Part shown: positions 1-9,111 of the stretch, one piece after another | How positions within the stretch are numbered: position 1 is the first letter of the stretch | How the letters are laid out: each line of letters starts with the position of its first letter | Assembly (NCBI RefSeq): GCF_000315625.1 | Contig: NW_005434568.1 | Location: forward strand, 166,149 to 199,505 | Direction of reading: 5' to 3' | Origin: Guillardia theta CCMP2712 | Lineage: Eukaryota > Cryptophyceae > Pyrenomonadales > Geminigeraceae | Length of the DNA stretch: 33,357 nt | The notes under the pieces: generated by a model | Told to the model about the DNA's origin: nothing | Database searches by the model: none | The model's input: only the letters and a program-made list of their open reading frames with translations | Made by a program: the position numbers and the translations under genes

Positions 1-127
1 CCCTTCCTCCTCCTCCCTTCCTCCTCCTCCCTTCCTCCTCCTCCTCCTCCTCCTCCTCCCTTCCTCCTCCTCCTCCTCCTCCTCCTCCCCTTCCTCCTCC
101 GGGTAATCATGACATACTTCTCTGCAG
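1..127 (+). repeat. CCT/CCTCCT microsatellite inside an intron
   Basis: The window opens in repeated CCTCCT and CCTTCCT units. They end in a short unique sequence and the acceptor TTCTCTGCAG at 118-127. This reads as the 3' part of an intron of the kinase gene that follows. A second C/T-rich intron with CCTCCCTC repeats lies at 165-319. Confidence 0.7.
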
Positions 128-2439
128 TTGCAACAAATGGTGAAGAAATATGCCCTAAACTGAGGTGATCTCCCTCCCTCCCTCCCTCCCTCCCAATCCC
201 TCCCTTCCCTCCCTCCCTTCCTTCCCTCCCTCCCTCCCTCCCTCTCTCGCGCTTCCTCCCTCCCTCCCTCCCTCCCTCACGCCTCCACACTCCATCACCA
301 TCTGGTAAAAGTACATCAGGTTGGATGCGGATCGTCCATTTTCCCCTGTCGGGGATACGGAGGAGGAGGAGAAGAGGAAGAAGCAGGAGGGAGCTCTCTT
401 CCAGACTGCAGCGATTCAGGAGGAGGAGATCATCCTCGGAAAGAAGGTGAGGGGTAGGAGAGCGATGAGGAAGAGGAGGAAGGAGGGGCGATGAGGAAGA
501 GGAGGAAGGAGGAGGGAGGGAGGAGACAGGGGGAAGGAGGGAGGAGGGAGAGACTGACGAACTCGTCTCAGCTAGGAGAAGGGGAGCAGGGCTGTGTGTA
601 CCAGGGGCAGTGGAGGGGGAGGGCGGTGGTTGCCAAGGTGCTCAAGGGCTGCTCCTGCGCTTGCAAGGAGAGGGAGAGGAGCAGGAGAGATTTTCTCAAT
701 GAGATCCGCGTCCTTTCCCGCATCCACCACCCGAACTTGATCCACTTCTTGGTATACCTCCTCCCTCCCAGCCTCCTCCCACTCAACTCCTCCTTGCCTC
801 CTTTCTTCTTACCTCCTTCTCATCCTCTTTGTTTCTCCTTCCTCCTCCTCCTCCTCCTCCTCCTCCTCCTCCTCCTCCTCCTCCTCCTCCTCCTCCTTCC
901 TATCACTTCCCCTTCCGCGCTCTCTTCTCCTGCTCTTTCTCAATCATTCACTATCCTCCTCCCCTCTGTACCTCCTTCACAATTCCTCACTTCCTCCTCC
1001 GCAGGGGGCGAGCGCGAAGGAGGAGCCGACGCTCTTCCTCACGGAATTCATGGAGGGGGGCAACCTGCAAGAGTTCTTCGAGGCCAAGGGACGCGCATGG
1101 CGGCCCTCCCTCCTCCTCGTCCTCCAGTGGGCGCGCGACCTCGCTCGTGCCCTCTGCTGCCTCCACTCGCACACTCCTCCGATCGTCCACAGGGACCTCA
1201 AGCCCTGCAACCTGCTCCTCTCCGCGTCCGGCCACCTGAAGCTCGCCGACTTCGGCCTCAGCCGGTGAGGGAGGAATGGGAGGGAACGAGGCAGGGGCAG
1301 TGGAGAAGGCAGAGGCAGGGGAAAGCGAGGAGGAGGAAGATTCTGATTGATTTTAGGGTTCTTGGAGGAGGCAACGAGACTTCAACCTACACCATGACAG
1401 GCGTGACAGGAACCTTGAGGTAATCCCTCCTCCTTGACTCCCTCCTCCCTCCTCTCTCCTCTCGGCTCCTCTTCCTGCTGCTCTGTCCCTCTCTTGCTCT
1501 CTTTCCCCTCTCACCTTTCTTAGCAACTGCTTCCTCCTCCTCCTCCTCCTCCTCCTCCTCCTCCTCCTCCTCCTCCTCCTCCTCCTCCTCCTCCTCCTCA
1601 TCCTCATCCTCATCCTTTCGTGCAGGTACATGGCACCAGAAGTCGTTCGGTGCGAGCCCTACAATCAGAAGGTGAGCGAAGGGATCTTGAGACCGGCCAA
1701 GGAGGTGGGGGGAAGGGGGGACGGAGAAGAGGAGGGAGAGCGGGAGGAAGAGAAAAGCAGAGCACGAGCACGAGCAGGAGGAGCACGAGGAGCACGAGCA
1801 GGAGACTGACAGGAAGCAGGTCGACATCTACTCGTTTTCTCTCGTCCTCTGGTTCATGTGCACGGGTGAGATGCCCCTGCGCTCATGCAGCCACAACGAC
1901 TTCGTCATGGCGGCTCGTAGGTGAGGACAAGAGCAGACCAGCACTCCTCCCTCTCCTCCCTCCACCCTCCATCTCTTCACCCTTCCTTTCTCCCTCCCTC
2001 CACGACCTGAAAAACGCTCTCTTTCTTCCTTCTCCTTTGTTTCGTATCTCAAATTCAACCAGGAAGCAAAGGGTCCGGCCCCCGCTCTACCGCATCCTCT
2101 ATAAAACCCTGGCCGGTAATTCTCTCCTCGCTTCCCCCCCCCCCTCTCTTCTACTCCTGTCTCCTGTCTCCTTCTCGTCTCTTCTCTTCTTCTACTCCTT
2201 CCTCTCCTCTCCTGCTTCTCTCTACTCGCTCCTCGTCCCTCTTCTTCTCTTCTCCTTCCTCCCCTTCCCTCACTCTGGATGCAGACCTCATGGCAAGGTG
2301 CTGGGACGACTCCTCCTTAGCTCGTCCCTCGGCTCTTCAAATCCTGGGAGAGCTGGAGGCGATGAATCCTCCCGACCCTCTCCTGCCCGCTGCCTCGCCT
2401 CGCCCGTCCCCTTCCTCTCCGGAGTACTACCTCAACTGA
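128..2439 (+). CDS. TKL-type protein kinase, 5' end missing (9 exons seen)
   Basis: Exons by phase-matched GT-AG junctions: 128-164, 320-446, 572-751, 1005-1264, 1357-1419, 1626-1671, 1820-1920, 2063-2115 and 2285-2439 (TGA), about 339 residues in the window. All catalytic landmarks are present in order: Gly loop GEGEQGCVY, VAK lysine, FLNE helix-C Glu, HRDLKPCN, DFG, GTLRYMAPE, VDIYSFSLVLW and the RPS arginine near the end. The GTLRYMAPE segment and the C-lobe order resemble tyrosine-kinase-like (TKL) Ser/Thr kinases of protists and plants; this is family knowledge. The kinase should phosphorylate Ser/Thr, but its substrate is unknown. A short acidic segment precedes the kinase domain, and the start codon lies before the window. 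The Pro/Ser tail ends in EYYLN. The first two exons are less certain than the domain exons. The gene is convergent with the next one. Confidence 0.92.
829..897 (+). repeat. (CTC)n microsatellite in kinase intron
   Basis: A nearly pure run of CTC/TCC triplets spans about 835-897 inside the intron at 752-1004. A second run lies at 1530-1600 in the intron at 1420-1625. In both, the sense strand is the pyrimidine strand and the run precedes a CAG acceptor, so it may act as an extended polypyrimidine tract. The antisense poly-Glu and poly-Arg reading frames it creates are not genes. Confidence 0.8.
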
Positions 2440-2639
2440 TAACCTCTTCTCTCCTTCCTTCCTCTTTCCTCCTGCTCTTTATCTGTTTCCTCCTCTCTTT
2501 TCTTGTATATTCATTCATTCCTGTACGTTAAGATGTAAACTATCGCTTTTAGTACGCAAACTCTCGTACGCCAACTCTTCTTCCCTCTCCTTCTCCTCGC
2601 TATTTCTCTCCTCCTCCTCCTCCTCGTCCCTCTCCCTCC

Positions 2640-3392
2640 TCATGCCACAGCTGGCTTGCCTTCTCCAGGAGGAAATCTCGAGACAACGATGCCATGTACC
2701 TTGCGAGCGACGTCTCTCGTCCAAGTTCTGAGGTGCCGCACAGCTATCACACTCCTCTTGCTGACCTCCTCCTGCACCACTTCCCATCCTCCTCCTCCCC
2801 ACGACTGGATGCAGCGATTGAGCTCCTCCAGGTCCTGCGTCAACCGCCGCTGAACTGCTTCCTGATATTTCTTGTCTCCAACTACTGTGGGCAGGTTCTC
2901 AAACCTCCTCCTCACCTCCTCGTACGCCCTGAGCGTCTTAGCCCACACCCACTCCCTCGCCGGCTTGTCCCAGTAGAGGAAGGCGGCGATGGCTGCTGGG
3001 ATGGAGAGTTTCACGGTTGTGGCCAGCACTCCTCCTCCTGCTCCTCCTGCTCCTCCTCCTTGCTGCTCCATCGCAATCCTGTCCTGCTTCCCCACCACAT
3101 CCCTCACGAATCCTCTCGCTTTCGTCACTCCATCGTTGAGATACTCGCGCTCGATGTTGAGGGAGGAGAAGTAGAGCAGCACGTTTTTCACCACCGGAAC
3201 CTCGTTCATCCTCTTCCCCTGGAACTCCAACTGGAGCAGCTCCCGAGACAGCATCTTCATGAAGTTTCCTGTGCTCAGCAGCACATCAGTGACCAGCTCC
3301 TTGTTCTCGCTCAGCGCTGCCCCTGCGAGCACTCCTCCTGCTAAGTACACGATGCCGCGGACCATGGCGATCGCTGCGGACTTTGTTAGCAC
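2640..3392 (-). CDS. Uncharacterised membrane-associated protein, single exon
   Basis: An uninterrupted frame of 250 codons with coding-like composition; I do not recognise the family. An N-terminal hydrophobic stretch (about residues 9-28, starting MVRGIVYLAGGVLAG) could be a signal anchor or organelle-targeting segment. A second hydrophobic stretch lies at about 125-145 (VKLSIPAAIAAFLYW). Between them is a charged, helical region, and a Gly/Ala-rich loop sits at about 112-121. The C-terminal third is basic and amphipathic (EEVRRRFENL, RRLTQDLEELN). The start could instead be the second Met at residue 10 (codon beginning at 3365). The gene converges on the kinase, with about 200 bp between stop codons. 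A 10-bp direct repeat lies just upstream of its start. Confidence 0.7.
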   Translation of the reverse strand: MLTKSAAIAMVRGIVYLAGGVLAGAALSENKELVTDVLLSTGNFMKMLSRELLQLEFQGKRMNEVPVVKNVLLYFSSLNIEREYLNDGVTKARGFVRDVVGKQDRIAMEQQGGGAGGAGGGVLATTVKLSIPAAIAAFLYWDKPAREWVWAKTLRAYEEVRRRFENLPTVVGDKKYQEAVQRRLTQDLEELNRCIQSWGGGGWEVVQEEVSKRSVIAVRHLRTWTRDVARKVHGIVVSRFPPGEGKPAVA

Positions 3393-4660
3393 TGGAATGC
3401 ATCTTTCATGACATTGTCAGCGCTGAAGTGCATCTTTCACGCCCTTGGAGTTTCTCCTGCCCCCAACGCTTTATCGTGCAACTCAGGCATCATCGTTATC
3501 AACATGGTCGGCTGCATCTACTACTCTCCTATCTCCGTCGTCACATCTCAAACGAAACCTTGTTGTTACATCTCCATCCATCTCACTGCCAACACCTTCC
3601 TTGCCATTCAACCTCCACTCTCATCGCATTCTCTTCCTTCACATGACCTCTCGTTACCAACTCCGCTGATCAATCGCTCCCTCACAATCATCCATCCCAT
3701 TCCCCCTTCCCTTTGCTCCACAACGACCAGCAAAATATCCTTCAACTCAATACATCCTATACATCAGACAGGAGAGGATCTTCGAAAACTTGTAGCTCCT
3801 CCATGCTCTGCTTCCTCTACGTTTACATCGCATCTTCCTCTTGCTTCCCTTCCCCTTCTCCTCCTCCTCCTCCTCCTCCTCCTCCTCCTGCGCTCCTACC
3901 GCCCCTCATTTCGAATGAAACGTTTCTTGCCATTACCGATCACCCACCCCACCCCCTTATGTTCATCCTTGAATTTCCCACCCCCTACCATATCGTTCAA
4001 AATTACTACCCACCTCGATGAAACATTTTCTGTACCCCACCATAGAATCTATCGAAAACAAATTATGATATAGGGGGTGGTATAACCTCCCGTAACACTA
4101 ATTTCAACCACCACCTATCTACCCCCTCCCCTACCACCCACCTGCCACCCCTACTCCCACAAAGGTTCAATTCAACCACTACCACAACCCCAAACACACC
4201 CCACCCACTTGGATCACAATGTCCGCAGTTCATGAAGTACCCCCTATTTATCCTATTAGGTACCCCTATTTGATGGGATTCTTCATTCGACTGGTCACCC
4301 CACCCCTTCATTCATACCACCCCGTACGCACTTTGTGACGATTGCAACGAGGGGAGATCCGCCCCAAACAATTTTAAATTTCGGTTGAAATATTTCTAAC
4401 CTTTTCGCCATAATTTCAAATAATCCAACATAAGTTACCTACAAATTCAGGAAATTCGCTGGCCCCCGACGTCCCTTCCGGGCCGTCAAGAGAGACTTTT
4501 GAAAAACAATTTATACGTTTATAATTATTGGCTCTAAAGTTTTATATTTCTAAGTACAAATTTCAATGTAAAACAGTCTCAGAATTTCTGTACGCAACTT
4601 TGGGGGTCACTTGTGACTAAAATAACTAAACATTGTGGTACATTCATGCCATGATTTCAA
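3393..4660. other. Gene-free, A/C-rich spacer
   Basis: I see no gene here. The stretch is rich in A and C, with a short CTC microsatellite at 3857-3890. At about 3930-4320 it repeats CCACCCC, ACCCC and CCCCTA-type words. An AT-rich part at about 4370-4650 is unlike anything else nearby. Open frames here are low-complexity and lack splice support. Confidence 0.5.
3399..3439 (-). promoter_or_regulatory. Direct repeat upstream of the 250-codon gene
   Basis: GCATCTTTCA occurs at 3399-3408 and again at 3430-3439, 31 bp apart. On the minus strand this reads TGAAAGATGC twice, immediately 5' of the start codon at 3392. It could be a duplicated promoter or 5' UTR element; there is no functional evidence beyond position. 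Confidence 0.3.
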
Positions 4661-4664
4661 AAAG

Positions 4665-5620
4665 GCGTGTACCGTCAGCGCGACGCGGCCGGGCGCCGCC
4701 TCGTGACGGCCCGGCCCGGCCAGCAGGCTTACGACGGCGGCCGCGTGGCCGCCAGTAGTGACTCGGAGTCCCGGTCGGGCCTGACCGTCAGGCGGCCTGA
4801 GCCGCGCGGCTACGGCGGCCCGGGCGTACGGTACCCGGGCGGGTCTCCCGGGCCGGGGCCCGGGGTCGCCCGCCGTGAGTCGGACCGCGGGGGGGCCCAG
4901 TGGGGTGACTCAGTCCGACTGTACCGGGTCACCGGGGCGCGGCGCGCCAGGCGGCGTCCGATACACCGTGGCACGGTCGGACCGTACCGGCGTACTCCCG
5001 GCGCCGGGACTCGGACTCGACGGTACGGTACCCGGCGTACGGTAGTACGGTCGGCGGTCACTGTGACCGCCGGGTCCGGAGTCCGGCCCGACGCCGGTGA
5101 CTCGTCGGGCGGCCGGCCCTGCCACGGTGGCCGGCCCGCCGCCGAGTCGTCGGGCCGGTGACCGTCTGATGCCGCCGTTCGCCGGGATCAGCCTGATGAT
5201 GGTCACCCGGCCGGGCGCCCCGACGGCGGTCGGTCGGTCACCCGGTCACTGGCCGCTCAGCCGCGCTGAGTCACTGTGTTAAGCCTGAGGTGACGGTTGG
5301 AACTCTGAGGCCGCGCTCCGGCGAGAACTCGCTCCGAGCGGAGTCCCGCCGAACTTCGCGCCCCGGCCTGGCCCGGCCGGACCGGGCGGCCCCGCGGGTG
5401 CCGCAGTGCCTGGCGCCGCCGCGCGCGGCTGATCAGGGCGGCGGCCCGGCCCGGGGACTCCCCGACAGGAGGCTGAGTCAGCCTTCCGAGACTGAGTGAT
5501 AGAGTGATAGCCGACTGTCGCCGGACTGGCGAAGGTCGGATCGGATGAGCTGCCAAGTTGAGAGTTGGCGCCAGTTGACCCCCGGCCGGGCCCTCATCAG
5601 TTGAAGGCTGGGCCCGCCAG
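4665..5620. other. GC-rich island 1 (CCGG, GTAC and GACTC words)
   Basis: Base composition switches abruptly from AT-rich to very GC- and CpG-rich sequence. It is built from short recurring words such as GTACGG, CCGG, CGGTCACCGG and ACTCGGACTC, many of them self-complementary. Frames are open on both strands simply because stop codons are rare, and none resembles a protein. Similar islands occur at about 11773-12620, 26395-26745 and 28640-29515. It could be a transposon remnant, a structural or heterochromatic element, or a CpG-rich noncoding locus. Confidence 0.6.
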
Positions 5621-5775
5621 CAAAGTGTCTGAACTTCCTTGTACGTCATGCCACTCTGAATTCTGTCGCCACGTTTCATTAGAAGTGAATGCTGGGATAA
5701 CATACAAAAAAGTGTCAGACAACCCCAAGAGGGGCGTCGTGCTTGCAATGGAACAGCAGGGCAAGACGTTGCGGC

Positions 5776-6628
5776 TCAGCTCTTGTACCACTCTTCGCCT
5801 TTCCCACAGAAGCAAGCGCAGTCCTCGGCCTTTCCCTCGTCGTTGACGATGGAAGCAGGAGTGTCTGCCGGCGAGCCACTGACGCCCACCTTTGAATACC
5901 TGCAGATACAGTCAGAGGTCAGAGGGGAACAGACAGGGGAGGGGGTTGACCAAGTGAGAGGAAAGCAAAAGGACGAGAAGGAACGAGCACGAGCACGGGC
6001 AGGGCAAGGGTCAAGGAAACGGAAAGGGGAAGGGGAAGGGGCAGAGGAAGTGGAAGGGGAGGGGCAAGGAAGGGTGGTGTGGGGGCGCAGGAATCGAGGA
6101 AGAGGGATGAAGCTCACCCAGTCGCACAACGGAACTTCTTCGATCCGCTGGAGTAGGTGCAATGCTTCATGCACGTGCAGCCGTAATGCGCATCACCCGA
6201 TGCTGAGCCGAAGAGCGCCACGTCCTCGATCGGCGTCCAGCTCGAAGTTCCAGCTGGAGGGGCCAGAACGGATACCCCGAGATCGTTGCACTGCGGATGG
6301 CCGACGTGCTGGGAGCACCAACCCTGTCAAAGGACGTTATGCCCAGCTGGTGTGGCTCCTCAGCTCGATCACCTGCCCGACATCGGTGTAGCAGAGTCTG
6401 TTGGCGTCAGTGAACCGGCATCCCACAGTCTCAAACGACTGAACGCAGTCTGCCGCCATGCACTTGGCCATCTGCTGCATCTGCTGTGGCGCGACCTTGA
6501 AGTCCTTCTGATCCCTCCAGTCGCTGCACTTGATGTTCAACCCCTTCGCATTGTCTGGCATGGGCTCCACTGTATCGGCTGGGGGAGGAGGGGGTGGGGG
6601 AGGGGGCGCTGAGCCCTCCGAGTCAGAC

Positions 6629-6666
<38 letters not shown>

Positions 6667-8267
6667 CGAGTCTCCTCCACTTGGTCCATTGCTTCCTGGA
6701 ATTACAAGGGGGGTGACTGGAGCAGGGTTTCCACCCACCATGCCCCTACAAGGATAGTAAGAGACAAGACAAGAACATCTTGATCACTGCCGCTGACCTT
6801 GGCCCTTGCTCGCCGACAGGTCCTTCGGGTCCGACAGGACCAGGGGGGCCCATAGGTCCTGGAGGCCCAACTCTTGAAGGCTGTAGCAGCAGTCAAGCAG
6901 TGATCGGCCGCAGGCTCCAAGGCAGGGAAGCAGCATTCGAAGAGATTCTACAGGCGACACGTAGATGGAAACGCAAACGATAGAGCAAGCAGAATATTGA
7001 CCCCCCTCTACACCCCACCCGACGCAACACATGCATCACGACACTGACAAAGGGGCTTCACCTGAGCAGGCCCAGGCTCGCCGGCAGGACCAGTGGGACC
7101 ATCCTCGCCTACCATTAATCTCAATGGACGCACATCAGCAAGCAATTGCAAGACCTGGGTAACCATTGGGCCCTGTGTCTCCTTTTGGCCCCTCTTTCCC
7201 GGGCGCACCGACACGTCCCTAAAGCACGAGTCCTCTTAGTAACCCTGCGCTAGGACTGCCCGCACCTCCTCTCTCACCTCCGGGCCTGGCAACCCTCTCT
7301 CTCCTGGAGGTCCAACCTGCCCCTCTGGGCCTTGTGCTCCATCAATCCCGTTGTCCCCTGCCTCCCATGAGTACCTTGCCCCAACACGCCACGGCCGTCT
7401 CTACCTGGAGGGCCAGGCTTGCCGATGGGTCCTCTGGGTCCTGGAGGTCCCTTGGGGCCTGGCGGTCCTCGGGGACCATCAGGTCCAGGAACCAGGTTCG
7501 TGCCCTGCAGGAGAGGAGAGGGTTCAGCATGGAGGACTGCAGGTCGCTCTGTTCCTAACCTGTTCCACAGCAATCTCCGTGCCACGAGTGTTCTCCAGTC
7601 TCTCCGCCATCTTCCTGAGGCTCTTCTTGAGACGATCCTGGGCCTGCAGGATCGAGTCCAGCTGTCCCACTTCTTCTGAGCTGATCTTTGCATCATCCGA
7701 GGCGATCGAGTCCTTAGTCCATCCCCACAGCTCTACGCGGGACGAGGAGAGTCTCTGTAAGCATGCCGTCAGAGGCTATACTGCACTTCTTCAGCAACAT
7801 TTCACTGCACGCACTCTGCAGAAAACCTCGACATCTCTCTCACTTATTCAACCTTGCACTCGCATATGGTTTACACTTGCATAAAACAACAGTTGGATTG
7901 CTCTCGACATAACGAAGACAGAAGGAAACCAGACCATATACAACAACAGTCTCTCTCGGGTACAAATCAACTGAAGCAGTTAGGAAGTAACCTTTTGAGA
8001 CTCTTTCTATCATTCATTCCCTCCTGCTCTGCCCTTTCTCCCCTCCACAACGAGTACAAACATGTCCAATTCTGAGGCAGAATAGGCAACAAGGTGATCA
8101 GCATGTCGTAACTTCACTTGCTCATGTTCACTTTTCACCACCTCTTTCCTCACCGTGTAAGCCACGAGTGCCGCCATCAGCATCGCTGCCGCGGCTGCTC
8201 CCCTCGCGCCATCGCGCCATCCCCGCGCGCGATCGCCTGCCATACCCCTTGCGAAGAGCCAGCTCAT
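5776..8267 (-). CDS. Membrane-anchored collagen-like protein with Cys-rich C-terminus
   Basis: Ten exons (high to low): 8267-8118, 7754-7560, 7504-7405, 7357-7278, 7218-7164, 7108-7062, 6880-6798, 6745-6373, 6323-6118 and 5899-5776 (stop), about 470 residues. The N-terminus is short and basic, followed by one hydrophobic helix (GAAAAAMLMAALVAYTV), consistent with a type II anchor. A charged, probably coiled-coil segment follows (LDSILQAQDRLKKSLRKM). Exons 3-7 encode Gly-X-Y repeats (GPRGPPGPKGPPG) whose register is kept exactly across five introns, three of only 45-60 nt. Exon 8 adds a (GS)n and poly-Pro linker. Exons 8-10 hold about 14 Cys (KCMAADC, YGCTCMKHC, DCACFCGKG), probably a disulphide-bonded extracellular domain. 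The likely role is cell-surface structure or adhesion. The start is uncertain: Met codons at 8267 and 8243 are both possible. Exon 1 is the least certain. Confidence 0.84.
6601..6672 (-). repeat. GGAGCC hexamer repeat and poly-G run in coding sequence
   Basis: Six tandem GGAGCC units on the plus strand encode the (Gly-Ser)n linker on the minus strand. The adjoining G-rich run (about 6582-6608) encodes poly-Pro. Both lie within exon 8 of the collagen-like gene and link the triple helix to the Cys-rich domain. Confidence 0.75.
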
Positions 8268-8289
8268 CACCCCTACCCCCTGTTTTTCC

Positions 8290-9111
8290 ATACAATGACC
8301 CACCTCTGAGATATCACCAGTAACCACCCAACATTTGCCATTACCTGGACCCACCATGATGGCTGTACCCTGACCCTATCTTTGAACGCTAATACCACCG
8401 GTGATAATGTTGCTACCTACCCTGAGAAAAGTATGTCAATTCGTTGGAGAAGGTACCGGTGGTAGAGACATAGGGGTACTTGTCAACAGAGAGCAGTGAT
8501 ATTGACCCCTACCCCCTAATTTCCCCATGAATGTCCTTCTCCAACCACCCCTCCGACACCATCATATCGCCCACCCACCCGTGTACTCCCAGTCGGGCTC
8601 CGCCACATAAAGGGAAAAATGCGGATCCATGATAGACGTACAGGGGAGAGAGTATGGAATGGTGGTGGTGGTGGTGGTGATGATGATGTTGACAATGATG
8701 ATAAGAAGAGAGAAAATTTCACATGTTGAGGTGATGCTGGCGGATCTATGTGAAGAAACTTGCTCGAGAACACGGAAGGAGAGCGAGAATCAACGAGATG
8801 TAACGATTCTGGTTGTACACAGAAAGAATAGGGCAAGAGAATGTAAGGCTGAGATAGGATAAGGATAGGCAGCGAGAGATGAAGAGAAGGAGGGGAGGGT
8901 GGGATAGATGATGGTGTGTGTGTTTGAGGGGGGGGAGAAGAAACCGACGGGTCTAAAGCTCCACATGCTCATATTCCTTCGCAGATGTGCTCAACAAGGA
9001 CTACCCTGCAATAAGACCTTCTAGAGTATCCAACAATCTCTCTGTCGTTTCCTAATCCACTCCCTTGCTCCTGCTCCTCCTGCTCCCCTGATCATTTCAC
9101 CCCCCTGATCC
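8290..9111. other. Divergent intergenic region
   Basis: This separates the divergently transcribed collagen-like gene and AIF-like gene, so both promoters are expected here; I recognise no specific core motif. It contains ACCC/GGGTA-type words at about 8290-8540, a 10-bp inverted repeat (8393-8402 and 8455-8464), and a (GTG)n/(ATG)n run at 8661-8700. No gene is seen. Confidence 0.5.
8393..8464. repeat. Perfect 10-bp inverted repeat
   Basis: TACCACCGGT at 8393-8402 is the exact reverse complement of ACCGGTGGTA at 8455-8464, with a 52-bp spacer. A related ACCGGTGGT occurs near 26824. It could form a stem or be a dyad binding site in this divergent promoter region. Confidence 0.4.

Noticed and set aside
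1353-1827. Minus-strand poly-Arg and poly-Glu frames
   Set aside because: Antisense of the CTC microsatellite in a kinase intron.
4667-5161. Long plus-strand frame and several minus-strand frames in GC island 1
   Set aside because: They stay open only because stop codons are rare at this GC content; there is no domain-like sequence, splice pattern or frame preference.
6780-6983. Plus-strand Gly-Pro-rich frame that looks collagen-like
   Set aside because: GGNCCN-type repeats read as Gly/Pro on both strands. Only the minus strand keeps Gly-X-Y register across introns and joins to the Cys-rich domain.
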